Shown here: in pieces, positions 16,731 through 25,475 of the stretch
How the letters are laid out: each line of letters begins with the position of its first letter
Position numbering within the stretch: the first letter of the stretch is position 1
Assembly: GCF_029846175.1 (NCBI RefSeq)
Contig: NZ_JARWAC010000002.1
Span: 62,001 to 126,000 of the forward strand
Origin: Sphaerisporangium sp. TRM90804
GTDB taxonomy: Bacteria > Actinomycetota > Actinomycetes > Streptosporangiales > Streptosporangiaceae
Length of the DNA stretch: 64,000 nucleotides
Direction of reading: 5' to 3'
The notes under the pieces: generated by a model
What the model saw: the letters and a program-made list of their open reading frames with translations, nothing else
The model's database searches: none
What the model was told of the DNA's origin: nothing
Position numbers and translations under genes: made by a program

Positions 16731-16873
16731 ATGCCGATCCGGCGACTGGGTTGCCATGCCCGTCGGACCGCCCAGTGCGATGCGTGCCCACCGGAGTCAT
16801 GTGAGCGGTCCAATGGGGATCGGCCGCTCTGGGGCTTGCATCCGGTACCAGGGTCCAGGTTTACCGTCGGAGC

Positions 16874-17230
16874 ATGGACGGGAGCAAGAGCAGCCTTGAG
16901 CACGGGTGGGTACCGAGCACGTGTACGTTGTCCGCCGACCGACGGCCATTACGCCTGGCGGAGTTCGACGCTCTCTTCGCGCGATCTGTGCGGGTTGTGG
17001 ACCGGGTGGGAGCTGACCGCTTACGACTCGAGCTCGCGTTCAGCCCTGCGGTCGCGGCGGCCACGGCCGAGTTGATGGCACGGGAGAGCGGCTGCTGCTC
17101 CTTCTTCGTCTTCACCCTCACCATCAGCGGTGAGCGTCTGGGGCTGGAGGTGGGAGTGCCCGAGCGGAACGTCAGCGTGTTGGACGCTCTACAGGAACGC
17201 GCGATGGTGTCGGCGGGGAGGCCCTTGTGA
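16874..17230 (+). CDS. Small protein with a Cys-Cys motif, partner of the MerR gene
   Basis: A 118-residue protein with WVPSTCTLSADRRPLRLAEFDALFA near the start, a central helix, and MARESGCCSFFVFTLTI with a vicinal cysteine pair at about residues 74-75. Similar small proteins are found immediately before MerR regulators in actinomycetes, and the Cys pair suggests metal or thiol chemistry (inference). Its TGA overlaps the GTG of the MerR gene. Confidence 0.7.
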   Translation: MDGSKSSLEHGWVPSTCTLSADRRPLRLAEFDALFARSVRVVDRVGADRLRLELAFSPAVAAATAELMARESGCCSFFVFTLTISGERLGLEVGVPERNVSVLDALQERAMVSAGRPL

Positions 17231-17655
17231 CGCGGTTGCGTAGTGGGCAGCTTGCGGCGGCGGCGGGGGTGAGTGCGCAGACGTTGCGGTATTACGAGCG
17301 GCGGGGGTTGCTGGCGGAGCCGGAGCGGAGTTCTGGGGGGCATCGGCTGTATCCGCGGCAGGCCGTTACGGTGTTGCGGGTGATCAAGGCGGCGCAGCGG
17401 CTGGGGTTCACGTTGGAGGAGGTCGCCGAGTTGCTGGAGGCCGGCGATCGGCTTCGTGCTCACCGTCGTGGGCGGGGGGACGCCGGGCTGCGGACGCGGG
17501 CGCGGCGCAAGCTCGCCGACGTCGAGGCCAGGATCGCGGAGCTGACAGTCATCGCCGGCACCCTGCGTCAGGCGCTGGATGCCGGCTGCGACGACCTGGT
17601 GGCCTGCGCCGGTGAGCCGGGCTGTCCGCTGCCCTTCGCCGAACCGGCCGGCTGA
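17227..17655 (+). CDS. MerR-family transcriptional regulator
   Basis: A 142-residue regulator. The winged helix is clear: SGQLAAAAGVSAQTLRYYERRGLL, then GGHRLYPRQAVTVLRVIKAAQRLGFTLEEVAELL. The dimerisation helix covers about 90-118. Cysteines 121, 127 and 133 in CDDLVACAGEPGC match the C-terminal metal-binding loop of MerR, but there is no cysteine near residue 79, where mercury-binding MerR has its third ligand, so another metal or a thiol stress signal is more likely. It is translationally coupled to the preceding Cys-pair protein. Confidence 0.88.
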   Translation: MTRLRSGQLAAAAGVSAQTLRYYERRGLLAEPERSSGGHRLYPRQAVTVLRVIKAAQRLGFTLEEVAELLEAGDRLRAHRRGRGDAGLRTRARRKLADVEARIAELTVIAGTLRQALDAGCDDLVACAGEPGCPLPFAEPAG

Positions 17656-17751
17656 CGCGGTGTCCATCCGGGCCCCGCCTGACAGCTCTTCCCTTTCGTC
17701 GGCGACGTGCCTCGAAGCCGTGGCACACCGGGCAGGGCCTGCCTGGCCTGC

Positions 17752-17778
17752 CTGGGCTACCTGGGCTACCTGGGCTAC
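17752..17778. repeat. Three copies of a 9-bp unit
   Basis: CTGGGCTAC is repeated three times head to tail in the short gap after the MerR gene, with degenerate CTGG units on both sides. It lies outside the assigned genes and is probably slippage-prone spacer. Confidence 0.7.
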
Positions 17779-17822
17779 CTGGTCGGACGGGGCGCGGCGG
17801 CGTTAGGTGGTCGGTTGGCGCC

Positions 17823-18980
17823 TCACTTGCCCGGGGGGTTCTGGTGGGTGGGTCGGGTGCCGATGATGACGGTGGCGTCGAGATCGTCTGAGGTGGCTAC
17901 GCGCGGGATGAGGCCGTTGCGGGTGAAGGCTTGGATGGCGGCCGGGACTTGGCGGTCGCTGGTCTCCACCAGGAGGGAGCCGCCGGGGGCCAGCCAGAGG
18001 GGGGCGGCGCCGGTGACGCGGCGTAGGACGTCGAGGCCGTCGGTGCCTCCGTCCAGGGCTACGCGGGGTTCGTGGACACGGGCCTCCGAAGGGAGTAGGG
18101 CGAGCTCCTCGGTGGGCACGTAGGGGACGTTGGCCGTCAGGATGTCGACGCGGCCGCGCAGGGTGGCGGGGAGCGGCTCGTAGAGGTCGCCTTCGTATAC
18201 GCGCCCGCCCCTGGCCTCGACGTTACGACGGGCGCAGCGCACCGCGGCCGGGTCGATGTCGACGGCGTGCAACTCGGCATCGCCGAGGACCGCGACCAGC
18301 GCCGCGCCCACCGCGCCCGAGCCGCAGCACAGGTCGACGACGACCATCCTCCGCGCCCCCGCGGACGACCGGTCCGCGGGGGCGGCGGCCCGGATGACCC
18401 CCGCCGACGACCGGTAAGCGCGGTCGTCGGCCCGATCGTCCCCCGCGGATGGCCAGCCGGTGGGGGCGGTGGCCCGATCGTCTCCCGTGGATGGCCAGCC
18501 GGTGGGGGCTGTGGCCCGGACGCCCCCCGGCGACGGCCGGTCCACTGGATCGGCGGACCCGAGGACAGCCTCGGGCGACCGGTCGGCGGGATGTGTGGCT
18601 CGGACGATCCCAGCGGATGACCGGTCGGTGGGCGCGGTGGCCCGGACGGCACTCTCGGGCGCCTGGCGGGGGGCGTCGGCCAGGTGGAGGGGGGGTGCGG
18701 GGTGGAGGGTGGCGGCCTGGTGGACGAGGAGTTCGGTGCGGGGGCGGGGGACGAACACTCCCGGGTCCACCGATATTCGGAGGCCGCAGAACTCCGCCCA
18801 GCCCAGAACGTGTTCCAGGGGGAGGCCGGCTACCCGGCGGTCCACCATGGCGGCGAGGTCGGACGGGGTTCTGGCCGTGCTGATGAGCAGGCGTGCCTCG
18901 TCCTCGGCGAAGACGCAGCCGGCGGCTCGCAGCCTCGTGACGATGACGGACGGGGGCAGGGAAGACGAAGAAACCGACAT
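17823..18980 (-). CDS. PrmC/HemK-like N5-glutamine methyltransferase with a repeat insertion
   Basis: A 385-residue S-adenosylmethionine-dependent methyltransferase. The N-terminal substrate domain (1-95) has the GLPLEHVLGWAEFCGLRISVDPGVFVPRPRTELL signature, and the catalytic domain (about 210-385) has VVDLCCGSGAVGAAL, the acidic loop AVDIDPAAV and the catalytic-pocket motif NVPYVPT (NPPY in E. coli PrmC). Residues 112-209 are seven 14-residue repeats inserted between the domains, which makes the protein about 100 residues longer than the family norm. PrmC-type enzymes methylate the GGQ glutamine of release factors; this divergent actinobacterial type has no proven substrate. ATG at 18980 follows AAAGG. 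Confidence 0.85.
   Translation of the reverse strand: MSVSSSSLPPSVIVTRLRAAGCVFAEDEARLLISTARTPSDLAAMVDRRVAGLPLEHVLGWAEFCGLRISVDPGVFVPRPRTELLVHQAATLHPAPPLHLADAPRQAPESAVRATAPTDRSSAGIVRATHPADRSPEAVLGSADPVDRPSPGGVRATAPTGWPSTGDDRATAPTGWPSAGDDRADDRAYRSSAGVIRAAAPADRSSAGARRMVVVDLCCGSGAVGAALVAVLGDAELHAVDIDPAAVRCARRNVEARGGRVYEGDLYEPLPATLRGRVDILTANVPYVPTEELALLPSEARVHEPRVALDGGTDGLDVLRRVTGAAPLWLAPGGSLLVETSDRQVPAAIQAFTRNGLIPRVATSDDLDATVIIGTRPTHQNPPGK
18354..18647 (-). repeat. Seven in-frame 42-bp repeats inside the methyltransferase gene
   Basis: Reading the minus strand, residues 112-209 divide without remainder into seven 14-residue units of the type VRATAPTDRSSAGI and DRATAPTGWPSAGD. The two best copies are nearly identical at DNA level. 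The units sit exactly between the substrate-binding and catalytic domains and keep the frame. Confidence 0.9.
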
Positions 18981-19025
18981 GAGCGCCTTTCGGGATGCCG
19001 ATGGGCGCTTTCCTCCGTCGCCTAA

Positions 19026-19044
19026 GCCGGGTGGGACACCCGGC
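19026..19044 (-). promoter_or_regulatory. Perfect hairpin in the methyltransferase leader
   Basis: GCCGGGTG (19026-19033) and CACCCGGC (19037-19044) form an 8-bp stem with a 3-nt loop, about 45 nt before the methyltransferase start codon on its coding strand. Some 40 nt further upstream the same strand carries a complete AGGAGGTGA ribosome-binding sequence that precedes no ATG or TTG at normal spacing. The arrangement suggests a structured leader. Confidence 0.5.
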
Positions 19045-19300
19045 CGCGCGGAGGGAGCACCCGGCCTGGTCTGGCGTTGATGGGTCTCACCTCCTAAGGA
19101 CGTCCATTGCTGGAGACCGCAAACGATACCCGAGCCGCCTCCCGCCGCACACGAGGGGGCTGGACATCGGTGACGCATCCGACAGAGCACCGTCCACAGC
19201 TGCCGCGCCGGCGCGGCCGAAGCGGTGCGGTTCATCTCGCCCCCCGGGTCTTCACCACGCACGCGGGCGACGTCAGCGGTGGGCGAACGTCGCTTATCAC

Positions 19301-19492
19301 CGCGCGCCCAAGCCGGGCGGCGGCGACACGGCCGGGGTTTCCACCGAGGGCGGACCACCACGGTCGCGAACAGCGCACGTCGCCGCGCGCCCAAGCCGAG
19401 CGGCGGCGACACGACCGGGGTTTCCACCGAGGGCGGACCACCACGGTCGCGAACAGCGCACGTCGCCGCGCGCCCAAGCCGGGCGGTGGTTA
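19301..19492. repeat. 83-bp tandem repeat, 2.3 copies
   Basis: Units begin at 19301, 19384 and 19467, each with CGCGCGCCCAAGCCG; the two full copies differ at only two positions and the third stops after about 25 bp. The array fills most of the 535-bp gap between the methyltransferase and hyuB. An open frame exists on the minus strand through the repeat but shows no protein-like features, so the stretch is treated as non-coding. Confidence 0.85.
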
Positions 19493-19515
19493 TACGGTCG
19501 GAGGGCCGGGCGGGG

Positions 19516-21342
19516 TTATGTGGGTGGGGTGGTGTCTACGGGGGCGTGGGTGGGGCCGCCGGAGAGGAGGGGGTAGCCGGGGCCTCGGTCGAAGAAGGCC
19601 GGGGGGTGGGCGGGTCTGAGGGTGGCGCGGAGGCGGGTGGTGGCTTCGGCGTCGATGTCCAGGCTGTCGAGGACTACGCCGTAGTCGTCGCGCGCGGCTT
19701 GCGGGGAGACCTTGCCGTCGCGGACGTCGGCGGCCACCAGGGCGGGGTCGCGGTCGAGGGGGGAGCCCCAGCCGCCGCCTCCGGTCGTGCGGACGCGGAC
19801 GATCTCGCCGGCCTTCACCGGGAAGTCGTCCACCAGGCCCTCCATCTCCTGGTCGCCGACGGTGACCAGGAACGGGCGTCCGGCGCGGCCGCCGTTCACA
19901 CCCCAGCACGCAAGGATCGACCGGTCGGCGATGGACATAAAGGAGGCGTCGCGCAGCATCCGGATGTGCTTGTCGTAGCCCAGGCCGCCCCGGTAGAGCC
20001 CGGGGCCGCCGGAGTCGCGCGCCAGCCCGAGGCGTTCGACGCGGAACGGCCAGCGGGACTCGGCGAACTCCACGGGGATGTTGCGGGAGTCGGGCACGAC
20101 GTGGATGGTGTCCTCGCCGTCGGCGTACCAGCGTCCTCCCGAGCCGCCGCCCAGCACCTCGCGCATGAGGTACGGACGGCCGTCGTGGTCCTCGCCGTAC
20201 ACGCCGGTGTACCTGATGGTCTCCTGGTCGGCGGGCATGCGCCCGCCGGTGGCCTTGGCGAGCACCCCGGCGAGCACGCCCAGCAGGCGCAGGATGACGA
20301 AGGTGCGGGCGTTGGTCGGCGCCGGGAAGATCGGGGTGAGCAGGGTGCCCTTCTCGGGGAACCGCATCTCGATCAGCGGGACGACGCCCTCGTTGACGTC
20401 CAGCTCGGCCATGCGCTCAGGCGTGTCGGCGAGGTTGCGCAGGACGGGCGCCAGCCACTTCTTCAGGAACACCCCGCCCGCGTAGTCGCCGGCGTGGTTG
20501 ATCGGCCCCTTGGCCTGCGGCGAGGTGCCGGTGAAGTCGATGATCAGCGGCGCGGCGGCGGCGTGGTCGACGGTGAGCGTGATGCGCTGGGCGTGCAGGC
20601 GGGGCTCGTCCACGCCGTCGTGCTCGGCGTAGTCCTCCCACACGTACGTCCCCTCGGGGATCTTGGCCAGCAGCTCGCGCCGGAACGTCTCGGTGGTCTT
20701 GGAGATGATCGCGTCGAAGCACGTCTCGATCGCCTGCCTGCCGTACCGGTCGAACAGCTCGCCGAGGCGCCGGGCGCCCATCAGGCAGGCCGAGCACTCG
20801 GCGTCCAGGTCGCCGGCCAGGGAGTCGGGCATGCGGGAGTTCCGCGTCATGATCGTCAGCGCGGCGCGGTTGGGCACGCCGCGGTCCCACAGCTTGATCG
20901 GCGGGACCATCAGCCCTTCCTCGAAGGCGCTGCGCGCGTGGGACGGCATCGACCCGGGGACGGAGCCGCCGATGTCGTCGTGGTGGCCGAACGCCTGCAC
21001 GAACGCGACCACCTCGCCGTCGTGGAAGACCGGCACGGTGACGCACAGGTCGGGCAGGTGGCCGATGCCGCCCTCGGACAGGTAGACGTCGTTGTGGAAG
21101 AAGACGTCGCCCGGGTTCATCTCCGCGACCGGGAAGTCGCGGACGATCGGCTGGACGAGGGCGGAGTAGGAGCGGCCGGTGAGCTTGCGCAGCCGGACGT
21201 CGTGGATGCCGGCGCGGAAGTCGTGCGCGTCGCGGATCATCGGCGAGCGGGCCGTGCGCGCGATCGCCGTCTCGACCTCCTTCTCGACCGACGCGAGAGT
21301 CCCCTCGACGATCTCCACCATGATCGGGTCGACCCGTGTCAT
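19516..21342 (-). CDS. hyuB: Hydantoinase B / oxoprolinase family subunit
   Basis: A 608-residue subunit of an ATP-dependent amide-ring hydrolase (N-methylhydantoinase, 5-oxoprolinase or acetone-carboxylase-like). Diagnostic stretches: RSPMIRDAHDFRAGIHD, MNPGDVFFHNDVYLSEGGIGHLPD, AFGHHDDIGGSVPGSM, and ADQETIRYTGVYGEDHDGRP. The C-terminus has TGGGGWGSPLDRDP, the common end of HyuB. ATG at 21342 follows a G-rich site. It lies 53 bp downstream of hyuA on the same strand, so the two form a complex-encoding operon; the real substrate is unknown. Confidence 0.92.
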   Translation of the reverse strand: MTRVDPIMVEIVEGTLASVEKEVETAIARTARSPMIRDAHDFRAGIHDVRLRKLTGRSYSALVQPIVRDFPVAEMNPGDVFFHNDVYLSEGGIGHLPDLCVTVPVFHDGEVVAFVQAFGHHDDIGGSVPGSMPSHARSAFEEGLMVPPIKLWDRGVPNRAALTIMTRNSRMPDSLAGDLDAECSACLMGARRLGELFDRYGRQAIETCFDAIISKTTETFRRELLAKIPEGTYVWEDYAEHDGVDEPRLHAQRITLTVDHAAAAPLIIDFTGTSPQAKGPINHAGDYAGGVFLKKWLAPVLRNLADTPERMAELDVNEGVVPLIEMRFPEKGTLLTPIFPAPTNARTFVILRLLGVLAGVLAKATGGRMPADQETIRYTGVYGEDHDGRPYLMREVLGGGSGGRWYADGEDTIHVVPDSRNIPVEFAESRWPFRVERLGLARDSGGPGLYRGGLGYDKHIRMLRDASFMSIADRSILACWGVNGGRAGRPFLVTVGDQEMEGLVDDFPVKAGEIVRVRTTGGGGWGSPLDRDPALVAADVRDGKVSPQAARDDYGVVLDSLDIDAEATTRLRATLRPAHPPAFFDRGPGYPLLSGGPTHAPVDTTPPT

Positions 21343-21395
21343 CCGTCCGTTCCCCTCCGCCGCGCCGTCGCCGTACGCCCGATCGCCGTGGTCGC

Positions 21396-23507
21396 TCACA
21401 GCGGGATCGTCTCCCGCCGGACCACCAGGTTGCCGCGGTCGTCGACCTCGACGGTGAAGCCGGGGTGCACCGGCAGCGTGGAGCCGTACTCCTCGATCAC
21501 CGCCGGGCCGGTGACGACGTCGCCGCGGCGCAGGTCGCCGCGCTGGTGGACGGGCGCGGTCCACCAGCCGTCCTCCGGGTAGGCGGGCGGCGGCTCGGCG
21601 TCCGGGGGCGGGGTGAAGGTCGTGGGCCCGGGCGGGCTCTCGTCGAAGTACACGCGCCGGGTCGCCGGGGACGGCGGCGGGCCGTCGCCGGGCGGGCCGA
21701 GCTCCGGGATGGCGGGCCGGGTGATGGGCCCGATGCCCGAGACGCGAAGGTTGACCCATTCGACGGCGTGCCGGGGGTCGTCCCGGTAGCCGTACCCGTA
21801 GAGCGTGCGGTGGGCTTCGTGGAAGCGGTCGAGCACCTCGGCCCGCCACGCGGCGTCCACCGGCCCCGCGGGCGCCGGGACGCGGACCTCGTAGGCCTGG
21901 CCGTAGTAGCGAAGGTCGGCGCTGCGCGCGTAGACGTGCCGCTCGGCGGGGAAGCCCTCGCGGTCGAGCGCGACGGCGGCCTGCGACTCCAGCTCATCGA
22001 AGACCTCCGCGGCCGTCTCGGCCGGGAGGTCGCGGGTGACGCGCGTGCGGACGTAGTCGTTCTTGACGTCCACCGTGAGCAGCCCGAACGCCGAGACGTT
22101 GCCCGGGTTCCGCGGCACGATCACCGCCGGGAGCGACAGGATGTCGATCAGGCGGCACACCAGGAGCGGGCCCGACCCGCCGAATGCCACCATGGGGAAG
22201 TCGCGCACGTCCAGGCCGCGTTTGACGGTGATCTGCCGGATCGCGTTCGACTGGTTGAACGCGCTGATCTCCAGGATGCCCGCGGCCGTGCGCTCGGGTG
22301 ACAGGCCCAGCTTGTCGGCCAGCGCCTCGACGCCGGCCCGCGCCGCGTCCGCCGACAGCGGGATCTCCCCGCCGAGCAGGTGCGGCGGCACGCGCCCGAG
22401 GAAGACGTGCGCGTCGGTCACGGTCACCTCGGTGCCGCCCCTGCCGTAGCAGATGGGGCCGGGGTCGGCCCCGGCCGACTTGGGGCCGGCCTTGAGCGTC
22501 CCCTCCGGGGAGATCCAGGCGATCGAGCCGCCGCCCGCGCCGACCGTGACGATGTCGATCATGGGGATCTTGCACGGGTAGCGGCCGATCGACCCCTCGG
22601 TGGTCAGGGACGGCTCGCCGTCGACGACCACGGCGACGTCGGTCGAGGTGCCGCCGCCGTCGAGCGTGATCACCGACGGGTGCCCGGCCGCGTCCGCGAT
22701 GAGCGCGGCGCCCAGCGCGCCGGCCGCCGGGCCCGACAGCACGGTCGTGATCGGCTGGTGGACGACCTCGGACGCCGACAGCACGCCGCCGTTGCTCTTC
22801 ATCACCGAGAACGGCATTCCGAGGCGGGAGGACAGGTTGTCGATGTAGCGGCGCATGGCCGGCTTCACCGCGGCGTCGACCAGGGTGGTGACCGAGCGCT
22901 CGTACTCGCGGTACTCGCGCAGCACGTCGCTGGAGATCGACACGACCGCGCCGGGGTGCTCGCGCTCCAGCACCTCGCGCATGCGCCGCTCGTGCCCGGG
23001 GTCGGCGTAGGAGTGCAGGAAGCACACCCCGATCGTGCCGACGCCCTGGTCGCGGAACCACCGCGCCACCTCGGCGGCCTGGGCCTCGTCGAACGGGCGC
23101 ACCTCCCGCCCGAGGTGGTCGAGCCGGCCGCCGACCGTCCTCACCCGGTGGACCGGGACGATGCGGGGCGGCTTGACCCAGAAGTAGGAGTTGCCGTAGC
23201 CGTCGGGGACGCTCTGGCGGGCGATCTCCAGGACGAACTCGAACCCCTCGGTGGTGACGAACCCGAGGTCGAGCGGCCGGTCTTCCAGCAGCTGGTTGGT
23301 GGCGACCGTGGTGCCGTGCACGATGCCGTTGACGTCGGCGAGGCTCCGCCCGGACAGGACCTTGTGCACGCCGTTCATGAAGCCGTCCGCGGGGTCGGCC
23401 GGGGTGGACGGGGTCTTCGTCGTGGTGATCTGGCCGGTCTGCTCGTCCACCGCGACCACGTCGGTGAACGTGCCTCCGGTGTCGACGCCGATACGGACGC
23501 TTCGCAT
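21396..23507 (-). CDS. hyuA: Hydantoinase A / oxoprolinase family subunit
   Basis: A 703-residue subunit with an ASKHA-type ATPase fold: RIGVDTGGTFTDVVAV is the phosphate-1 loop, HGTTVATNQLLEDR follows, then LRYYGQAYEVRVPAP near the C-terminal region. Hydantoinase A phosphorylates the ring carbonyl while HyuB completes hydrolysis. ATG at 23507 gives the family N-terminus. Close to a purine-catabolic region (34-46 kb), a role in opening hydantoin-like purine or pyrimidine breakdown products is possible but not shown. Confidence 0.92.
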   Translation of the reverse strand: MRSVRIGVDTGGTFTDVVAVDEQTGQITTTKTPSTPADPADGFMNGVHKVLSGRSLADVNGIVHGTTVATNQLLEDRPLDLGFVTTEGFEFVLEIARQSVPDGYGNSYFWVKPPRIVPVHRVRTVGGRLDHLGREVRPFDEAQAAEVARWFRDQGVGTIGVCFLHSYADPGHERRMREVLEREHPGAVVSISSDVLREYREYERSVTTLVDAAVKPAMRRYIDNLSSRLGMPFSVMKSNGGVLSASEVVHQPITTVLSGPAAGALGAALIADAAGHPSVITLDGGGTSTDVAVVVDGEPSLTTEGSIGRYPCKIPMIDIVTVGAGGGSIAWISPEGTLKAGPKSAGADPGPICYGRGGTEVTVTDAHVFLGRVPPHLLGGEIPLSADAARAGVEALADKLGLSPERTAAGILEISAFNQSNAIRQITVKRGLDVRDFPMVAFGGSGPLLVCRLIDILSLPAVIVPRNPGNVSAFGLLTVDVKNDYVRTRVTRDLPAETAAEVFDELESQAAVALDREGFPAERHVYARSADLRYYGQAYEVRVPAPAGPVDAAWRAEVLDRFHEAHRTLYGYGYRDDPRHAVEWVNLRVSGIGPITRPAIPELGPPGDGPPPSPATRRVYFDESPPGPTTFTPPPDAEPPPAYPEDGWWTAPVHQRGDLRRGDVVTGPAVIEEYGSTLPVHPGFTVEVDDRGNLVVRRETIPL

Positions 23508-23603
23508 GCTCCCAGTGTTTACTGTTCGCCTCCCGCCTGGCGAACCAGCAACGTTCGCCAAGGAATGGGCCGAGGGTGGGCACTTCTCGTCCGGCGGCCG
23601 CCG

Positions 23604-24506
23604 TCACGGGGCGGAGGAGATGTCCTCCATGCGGGCCGCCAGCTGCAGGGGGTCGCCGGTCAGCAGGGCTGAGGCGGCGCGCCACCAGGCGAACCACTCG
23701 CCGCTGCGCCACATCCAGTCGGCGCGCTCGATCGCGGCGATGACGTCGCCCTTGGCCTGCCATCGCGCGCCGACCTGCTCGACGGTGGCGCCGTTGCGCA
23801 GCGCCCACCGGCGCAGGGTCTCCGACGCGTGCGGGTCGACGGTCTCGGCGTAGGGGTCGGGGTCCTCGCCGGGCAGGGCGTGCGGGCCGAGGCCGGCCGC
23901 GACGCCCCAGCTCCACTGGGCTTCGGCGGGGCCGGAGTACCGCAGCGAGGAGAAGTCGAGGTCGGACCCGGGCACGCCGCCGGGCCGCGTGACGACGACG
24001 GCGTCCAGCCGCCCGCCCGCGTCGAAGGAGACGACGAGGCGCCGGCCGGGGGCCGCGCCCTCGGGGAGGGCGAGGCGGTCCTCGGCCTGCCAGGAGTTCA
24101 GGTCGACCGTTCCGACAGGCGGGCCCCAGGCCAGGTCGGCGGTGTCGTCGGCGATCCAGGCCGCCAGCATCTCGAGCACGGTGAGGTCGGTCCAGGGCTC
24201 GATCGCCGTGGTGGCGGCGAGCACCTCGTCGGGCGCGGGGATCTTGCCGCCACGGCCGGCGGACCACCAGCCGGCGCCCAGGGCGCGCGTGCCGATGAGC
24301 AGCCCGGCGACGGCGGCCAGCTCGGAGGAGCGCCTGGTGAGCGCCGCGCCCTGAGCCAGCTCCACGCAGCGGGCCGTCCGCTGCTCGCCGAGCACGTCCG
24401 CGGCCTCGTCGAGGAGCAGCCGGGCCGTCGGATGCTCCTGGTGGAACAGGTCGCGAATGAGGCGTCTTGCCTCGTTTCGAGCGTCCTCCGCACGGAACTC
24501 TCGCAT
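23604..24506 (-). CDS. Hypothetical protein
   Basis: A 300-residue soluble protein I do not recognise. The N-terminus is helical and charged (MREFRAEDARNEARRLIRDLFHQEHPTARLLLDEA), the middle is beta-rich (GRRLVVSFDAGGRLDAVVVTRPGG), and the C-terminus is tryptophan-rich (WMWRSGEWFAWWRAAS). No signal peptide or membrane span. An in-frame GTG at 24515 is an alternative start; neither has a strong ribosome site. It stands alone between hyuA and the CoxG-like gene. Confidence 0.65.
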   Translation of the reverse strand: MREFRAEDARNEARRLIRDLFHQEHPTARLLLDEAADVLGEQRTARCVELAQGAALTRRSSELAAVAGLLIGTRALGAGWWSAGRGGKIPAPDEVLAATTAIEPWTDLTVLEMLAAWIADDTADLAWGPPVGTVDLNSWQAEDRLALPEGAAPGRRLVVSFDAGGRLDAVVVTRPGGVPGSDLDFSSLRYSGPAEAQWSWGVAAGLGPHALPGEDPDPYAETVDPHASETLRRWALRNGATVEQVGARWQAKGDVIAAIERADWMWRSGEWFAWWRAASALLTGDPLQLAARMEDISSAP

Positions 24507-24806
24507 ATGTGCCACGTTACGCCGGGAGATCCTCTTCCGCGAGATCTCCCGGGCCGCCGGGATCTACCTGGACGGACGGCACGCTCCTGGCCTGCGGCGA
24601 CGCTCCTCACGTCCCGATCCGGACACGGCGGGGGCGCCGGGCCCTTGACCGCCCGCAGGCCTGACCGCGCGATACCGCGGCACGCACGGGCACGCCGGTG
24701 CCATGGCCTGCCGCCGCCACGTCCCGCCCCAGGCGCGCGCGTTGCGTGGAGCGGGGCAAAGATCTAAGGACGAGGAGCCGCCCGGCGCCGGGCGAGGCGG
24801 CCGGCG
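24507..24806. other. 300-bp intergenic stretch
   Basis: GC-rich spacer upstream of the hypothetical gene. I see no ORF with protein-like codon use and no clear promoter or hairpin in it. Confidence 0.4.
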
Positions 24807-25475
24807 TCAGCGGCGGCGGCCGGAGCGGCCGAGGAGCCAGCCGATGACGACGCTGCCGAGCGTGATGCCCGCGCCCATGCCGAAGGCGGCGAGCACCGGC
24901 CAGGCGGGCCCGCCGGAGCGCGCGCGGCGGGGCGGCCGCTGGAACACCTGCCCGAGCGTGTAGCCGGCCACCCGATCGAGGGCGCCTCCGCCCGCGGGGA
25001 CGAGCTCGCCCGGCTCGCCGGCCGTCTCCTCCCCGCCCGACCGCAGGTGGTCCTCGACGGCGGTGAAGAACTCCTCGGCGGTCTTCTTGGCGACCGAGCC
25101 GAGCATGCGCTGCCCCACGCCGCCGATCATGCCGCCGACCACGGCCTCGGCGTCGTAGTCGACCCGGGTGGCGCCGTCGTCCACCTCGCTCAGCCGGATG
25201 TGCACGGTGGCGTCGACGGTGCCCGGCGCTCCGGCGCCGCGGGCGCGCAGCGTGAAGCGCTCGGGCTGCTCGGGATCGGACAGGGCGACCTCGCCCTGGT
25301 AGACACCCTTGATGGAGGCGACGCCCGCGGTGACCGTCATGCGGTAGGTGTCGGCTCCCGTGGCCTCCAGGCGCTCGCACCCCGGGATGGTGCGCACGAG
25401 GACCTCCGGGTCCTGGAGCGCGTCCCACACACGTCCCCGGTCGACGCCGACGACAGCACTGCCAACAACCTTCAT
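24807..25475 (-). CDS. CoxG-like SRPBCC protein with C-terminal membrane anchor
   Basis: A 222-residue protein. Residues 1-145 are a CoxG/SRPBCC lipid- or cofactor-binding domain: VVGVDRGRVWDALQDPEVLVRTIPGCERLE, then IKGVYQGEVALSDPEQPERFTLRARG and GGMIGGVGQRMLGSVAKKTAEEFF. A Gly/Arg linker leads to one hydrophobic helix (VLAAFGMGAGITLGSVVIGWLLG) and a basic end, so it is tail-anchored facing the cytoplasm. CoxG recruits molybdenum hydroxylases to the membrane; the xanthine-dehydrogenase-type enzyme at 34.7-38.4 kb is a candidate partner. GGAGGTG at 5 bases supports the ATG. Confidence 0.88.
   Translation of the reverse strand: MKVVGSAVVGVDRGRVWDALQDPEVLVRTIPGCERLEATGADTYRMTVTAGVASIKGVYQGEVALSDPEQPERFTLRARGAGAPGTVDATVHIRLSEVDDGATRVDYDAEAVVGGMIGGVGQRMLGSVAKKTAEEFFTAVEDHLRSGGEETAGEPGELVPAGGGALDRVAGYTLGQVFQRPPRRARSGGPAWPVLAAFGMGAGITLGSVVIGWLLGRSGRRR

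Noticed and set aside
18354-18647. Frameshifted or broken methyltransferase gene
   Set aside because: The repeats keep the frame and both flanking domains are intact in a single frame.
19232-19477. Minus-strand 81-codon frame across the 83-bp repeats
   Set aside because: It exists only because the repeat lacks stops; no ribosome site and no protein-like composition.
19301-19492. CRISPR-like array
   Set aside because: Units are 83 bp and directly adjacent, with no spacer structure and no cas genes.
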